From an uncultured Lachnospiraceae bacterium (GTDB taxonomy: Bacteria > Bacillota > Clostridia > Lachnospirales > Lachnospiraceae), in the NCBI GenBank assembly GCA_902777355.1, contig CACYTU010000018.1, positions 52,509 through 107,625 of the forward strand: a stretch of 55,117 bases of DNA, given 5' to 3'. The first letter of the stretch is position 1. The number at the start of each line of letters is the position of its first letter. The position numbers and the translations under genes are program-made. The notes beneath the pieces are model-generated. The model saw nothing but the letters and a program-made list of their open reading frames with translations, searched no databases and had not been told where the DNA came from. Shown here in pieces: positions 52,501-55,117 of the stretch.

Positions 52501-54650
52501 GTTCTGGCATGTTCTGCGGTCTCCAGAGCGGTATCTCTGGCATGTCCGGCGGTCTCCATGGCGGTGTCCCGTGCATGTTCTGCCGCTTCTCTGGCTTTTT
52601 CCGCTGCCTCACCTACGATCGAACCTTCGATAGCCCTGGCGGCGCGGGAAGAGAGACTGTCGGGATCTTTTTTTGAAGACTTCGGATGCTTTGTTTTTGA
52701 GCTCTTTGATGAGCCGGAGGACTCAGCGCCTTCTCCGGTTACGGGCACACGGTCCTCGAAGGCGGACTCTTCGCTGTCACCTCTAAGGAAGTGGTTGATC
52801 GTCAGTCTGCAGTTGTTGGTGCAGCGTCCGCAGGTCGTCAGTGTTGTCTCGAACTGCAGGTTTTCAATCTCGTCAAAGGAGAGCATGGTGGTCTTCTGCC
52901 TGCCATCGTAGCGCTCGCGGGCGATGAGGGCAGCGCCGAAGGCACCCATGATACCGGCGATATCGGGTCTGGTGACCTGTCCGCCCGAAATTGTCTCCAC
53001 ACTGCGCAGAACGGCGTCGTTGTAGAAGGTTCCGCCCTGGACGACAATATTTTTGCCAAGCTGGGAAGCATCCGACACCTTGATGACCTTGAAGAGGGCA
53101 TTTTTGATGACAGAATAGGCGAGCCCCGCCGAGATATCCGAGACATCCGCGCCCTCTTTCTGGGCCTGCTTGACGCGGGAATTCATAAAGACGGTGCAGC
53201 GCGTGCCCAGATCGATCGGGTGCTTGGCGAAGAGGGCCGTCTTTGCGAAATCCTCCACGGAAAAAGCCAGTGATTTGGCAAAAGTCTCAATAAAAGATCC
53301 GCAGCCTGAAGAGCAGGCCTCGTTGAGCAGGACATTGTCGACCGCGTGGTTTTTAATGCGGATACATTTCATGTCCTGGCCGCCAATGTCCAGGATGCAG
53401 TCTACTTCGGGGTCGAAGAAGGCCGCGGCATAGTAGTGGGCGATGGTTTCCACTTCGCCCTCGTCCAGCATGAAGGCGGCCTTCAGCAGGGCTTCGCCGT
53501 AACCGGTCGAGCAGCTGCGGACGATCTGCGCGTCCGCAGGAAGCAGGCGGTGCAGCTCTGTCATCGACGTGATGGCAGTCCTGACGGGGCTGCCGTTATT
53601 GTTGCTGTAAAAAGAATAGAGAAGAGAGCCGTCCTCCCCGACCAGGGCAAGCTTGGTGGTGGTGGAGCCGGCATCGATTCCCAGAAAGCATTTTCCGTGA
53701 TATTGGGACAGGTCCGCTCGCTGCACTCGCGCCTTTTCGTGGCGGCGGCAGAACTCGTCATACTCTTCCTTTGAAGAGAAGAGGGGATCCATACGTCCGA
53801 TCTCAAACTCCATGTGGAGCTTTCCGGACAGTCTTTCGGCCATTCCCGACAGGGACACGGAATTGTCTTCCTGCGCGTTCATGGCGCTTCCCATGGCGGC
53901 AAAAAGATGTGAATTCTCCACATCAATGGTGTGTTCCTCATCGAGCTTCAGTGTGCGCACGAAGGCCTTCTTGAGCTCGGGAAGGAAGTGCAGGGGACCG
54001 CCCAGAAAAGCCACATGTCCGCGGATGGGCTTGCCGCAGGCAAGTCCGCTGATAGTCTGGTTGACTACGGCTTGGAAAATGGAGGCGGCAAGATCCTCCC
54101 GTGTGGCGCCCTCGTTGATCAGGGGCTGGATGTCAGACTTGGCGAAAACGCCGCAGCGGGCCGCGATCGTGTAGAGCGAGCGGTAGCCGCGGGCAAAGGA
54201 ATTCAGCCCCGCCGCGTCGGTCTGCAGGAGGCTGGCCATCTGGTCTATAAAAGAGCCTGTGCCGCCGGCACAGATTCCGTTCATGCGCTGTTCGATACTG
54301 CCGTTTTCAAAATAGATGATCTTGGCGTCTTCTCCGCCCAGCTCGATCGCGACGTCGGTCTTGGGAGCAATTTTTTCAAGGGCGGTCGATACGGCGACGA
54401 CTTCCTGAACGAAGGGCACGTGGAGGTGGTTGGCGAGAGTCAGGCCGCCGGAACCGGTTATGACCGGATGCACGGTGACATCGCCGAGCTGCGCCAGGGC
54501 ATCCTGGACGAGTTCGCGCAGTGTGCCTTGAATATCAGCGTGATGGCGGCGGTAATCGGCAAACATGATCTTGCAGGAAGCATCCAGAACCGCAATCTTT
54601 ACGGTGGTGGATCCGATATCGATCCCCAGGGTGTAGTCTCTTGAAATCAA
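49530..54650 (-). CDS. Giant 2-hydroxyacyl-CoA dehydratase activase-like protein with repeat insertion
   Basis: The 1706-residue protein contains two BcrA/BadF/HgdC ATPase domains (GIDIGSTTVKIAVLD near residue 9; GIDAGSTTTKLALVG near 325) with cluster cysteines in NGICAGGTGSFIDQM and NEACSSGCGSFIET. A CGRCTNNCRLTINHF element near 610 and a DUF2229-type dehydratase-like part follow (from about 880: GIPRVLNMYEDYPFWAVFF, IPSESACYPAKIAHGH). Homologous activases use ATP to drive a single electron into radical dehydratases; the partner of this large form is unknown. Residues 625-837 are a 213-residue Ala/Glu/Arg repeat insertion. The start is TTG 54650, fixed by AAAGGAG 8 nt upstream. The C-terminus is very basic. 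Confidence 0.85.
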   Translation of the reverse strand: MISRDYTLGIDIGSTTVKIAVLDASCKIMFADYRRHHADIQGTLRELVQDALAQLGDVTVHPVITGSGGLTLANHLHVPFVQEVVAVSTALEKIAPKTDVAIELGGEDAKIIYFENGSIEQRMNGICAGGTGSFIDQMASLLQTDAAGLNSFARGYRSLYTIAARCGVFAKSDIQPLINEGATREDLAASIFQAVVNQTISGLACGKPIRGHVAFLGGPLHFLPELKKAFVRTLKLDEEHTIDVENSHLFAAMGSAMNAQEDNSVSLSGMAERLSGKLHMEFEIGRMDPLFSSKEEYDEFCRRHEKARVQRADLSQYHGKCFLGIDAGSTTTKLALVGEDGSLLYSFYSNNNGSPVRTAITSMTELHRLLPADAQIVRSCSTGYGEALLKAAFMLDEGEVETIAHYYAAAFFDPEVDCILDIGGQDMKCIRIKNHAVDNVLLNEACSSGCGSFIETFAKSLAFSVEDFAKTALFAKHPIDLGTRCTVFMNSRVKQAQKEGADVSDISAGLAYSVIKNALFKVIKVSDASQLGKNIVVQGGTFYNDAVLRSVETISGGQVTRPDIAGIMGAFGAALIARERYDGRQKTTMLSFDEIENLQFETTLTTCGRCTNNCRLTINHFLRGDSEESAFEDRVPVTGEGAESSGSSKSSKTKHPKSSKKDPDSLSSRAARAIEGSIVGEAAEKAREAAEHARDTAMETAGHARDTALETAEHARTTARETAERAARAIEESTIGGAAGRAAKTIGESPIGEAAEHARETALERASQARSTALETAERARNTALETAGKARDTALETAEKAARALGVESSKAPSKTASSKTSGSSDKALRQHEPAQERLFISGNRCERGLGKEASQNNMPNLYKYKLGRIFGYRPLPADQAPRGTVGIPRVLNMYEDYPFWAVFFAKLGFRVVLSPLSTHRIYEMGIESIPSESACYPAKIAHGHVMWLIEKGVDFIFYPSLFYERTEFASSDNHYNCPIVTSYPENIRNNVEEITDGKVKFRNPFMAFTSVRTITEAMEREFGADIPAEEIRAACQAGWEELEQSRIDIRKKGEEVLKFMEENHVKGIVLAGRPYHIDPEINHGIPEMITSYGIAVLSEDSISHLSTPDRPITVLDQWMYHSRLYAAANYVRLRDDLEMIQLNSFGCGIDAVTTDQVNDILAGSDKIYTCLKIDEVNNLGSARIRVRSLIAAIRIRDEKNTKRKIRSTAIKKVPFTVEMRKNYTILCPQMSPIHFELLEPAIRACGYNLVVLPNDNRRAVDFGLKYVNNDACYPSLFVVGQIMEALDSGKYDLDRTAVLMTQTGGGCRASNYVGFIRRALTKAGMGQIPVVSVNMSGLEENPGFKLNLKIITRAAYAIVFGDVMMRCVYRMRPYELKKGHVEAKHQKWLQICTDFLTKTNGLNLPKVQRLAVKMIEDFDSIPIREERRPRVGIVGEILVKYAPAANNYLVDLLEQEGAEATVPDLMGFMLYCFYNQVYKAEHLGTSKKTAQKSTLGIKAIEAALKPIYRAYEKSVHFEAPASIYKLVEYAEPIVSIGNETGEGWFLTGEMIELIKDGVENIVCIQPFGCLPNHVVGKGVIKAIRREYPLANIAAIDYDPGASEVNQLNRIKLMLATAQKNMVKKKNGQLAGTPGDAAAEDQDRITAERTAMELAPDIDSDNASIGCVPGTEEPASSKKRTERARRTSSGKKRRRGLLKFFSGKN
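52140..52778 (-). repeat. In-frame 33-bp minisatellite inside the activase-like gene
   Basis: The insertion is built largely from 33-bp units encoding 11-residue repeats of the type ETAEHARDTAL. It falls exactly between CRLTINHFLRG and ERLFISGNRCERGLG, which are nearly contiguous in the usual family pattern. Flanks of the array are Ser/Lys-rich. Confidence 0.85.
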
Positions 54651-54907
54651 ATTGGGAGCTCCTTTCAATAGAGTTATCAAACGGGGCAGACCCCGCTTTA
54701 AGTTTTATAAACAGAGAAAACAAGCCTGTCCGGCTGCGGCGCGAAAGCGGGCAGCAGAGAGCATGAACAGGTTTGTACATTTGGACTTGCGGAAAATGAT
54801 AAGGTTATTTCACCGCAGGTTCTGATCCGCCGTACTTACCCGGTCTGTAACTCCCTGTTTTATAGACAGCTGAACACAGCTGTTTTGAGTGTATTCCTGA
54901 AACTGTA

Positions 54908-54936
54908 ATTATAATAGAAGGGGCGTGAAAAATCAA
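54908..54936 (-). promoter_or_regulatory. Candidate promoter of the activase-like gene
   Basis: On the minus strand TTGATT (plus 54931-54936) and TATAAT (plus 54908-54913) are 17 nt apart, giving a leader of about 250 nt before TTG 54650. The leader contains an ACAGCTG-AACA-CAGCTGT hairpin. The window end (54937-55117) shows a GCAGGC...GCCTGC hairpin and no gene I can support. Confidence 0.6.
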
Positions 54937-55117
54937 TCGCAGGCTGCTTGCCTGCGCGCTTCTCAAACGCATACGCCGCAGTTTACAATCTGACTGCCCG
55001 ATGATAAAATGTTATCTACCTGAATCCGTGAAGTTGATTTTTTCAAAGGCTCGTAAAAGCCCATATTTGCAGTGTTTATCGTATGTTTTTGTCTAAGATA
55101 GTCATTCACCTGTCAGG

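Overview
The window looks like a chromosomal segment of a moderately GC-rich (about 50-55 %) anaerobic Firmicute of the class Clostridia, most probably Lachnospiraceae. The reasons are the mrnC-rlmB-sigH order, butyryl-CoA dehydrogenase, a giant 2-hydroxyacyl-CoA dehydratase activase-like protein, AsrABC sulfite reductase, AGGAGG ribosome binding sites, and no sign of aerobic respiration. The genus cannot be named from the sequence alone. I see no phage, integrase, insertion sequence, CRISPR array, tRNA or rRNA.

Layout. 0.1-4.2 kb: RNA-processing and regulatory housekeeping genes (mrnC, rlmB, sigH, an HD nucleotidase, trmD). 4.6-7.5 kb: a type-II DnaJ and, facing it, bcd. 7.6-13.6 kb (minus strand): a potassium module of ktrB, ktrA, a small membrane protein, an N-terminally short KdpD-type kinase and a KdpE-type regulator. 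14-23 kb: a Crp/Fnr regulator divergent from an anaerobic reductase operon with a molybdopterin oxidoreductase, a 4Fe-4S partner, a frameshifted FAD oxidoreductase, a TDT-type membrane protein and asrABC. 23.6-27.2 kb: a radical SAM protein, a MobB-MobA fusion and MoeA; the last two serve the molybdenum cofactor the reductase needs. 27.4-30 kb: a ZapA protein with a very long coiled coil, and a PTS IIC-like membrane protein. 30.9-37.3 kb: galE followed by a Dlt-like set (SGNH protein, MBOAT, adenylation enzyme, carrier protein) that probably acylates a surface polymer. 37.4-45.9 kb: a SHOCT protein, a hybrid histidine kinase, a lipoprotein-anchored barnase with its barstar, a PPP phosphatase, an LCP ligase and a PAP2-like protein. 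46.7-48 kb: glyA. 49.5-54.7 kb: a 1706-residue activase-like protein carrying a 213-residue repeat insertion.

Non-coding content is the most unusual part. Between glyA and the activase lies a stretch of about 760 bp with a near-consensus promoter (TTGACA-N17-TATAAT), many stable stem-loops, no plus-strand ORF of 60 codons, and a strong intrinsic terminator. I read it as a large structured non-coding RNA and cannot assign it to a known class. A second GC-rich, strongly palindromic stretch plus a 44-bp tandem array lies upstream of glyA. Three families of short dispersed hairpin repeats recur in the spacers; two show compensatory stem changes. Many spacers carry a locus-specific tandem array, and in several cases the repeat unit is the 3' end of the preceding gene, stop codon included, duplicated downstream. 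The same process seems to have expanded coding sequence in the activase insertion (33-bp units) and the barstar tail (60-bp units).
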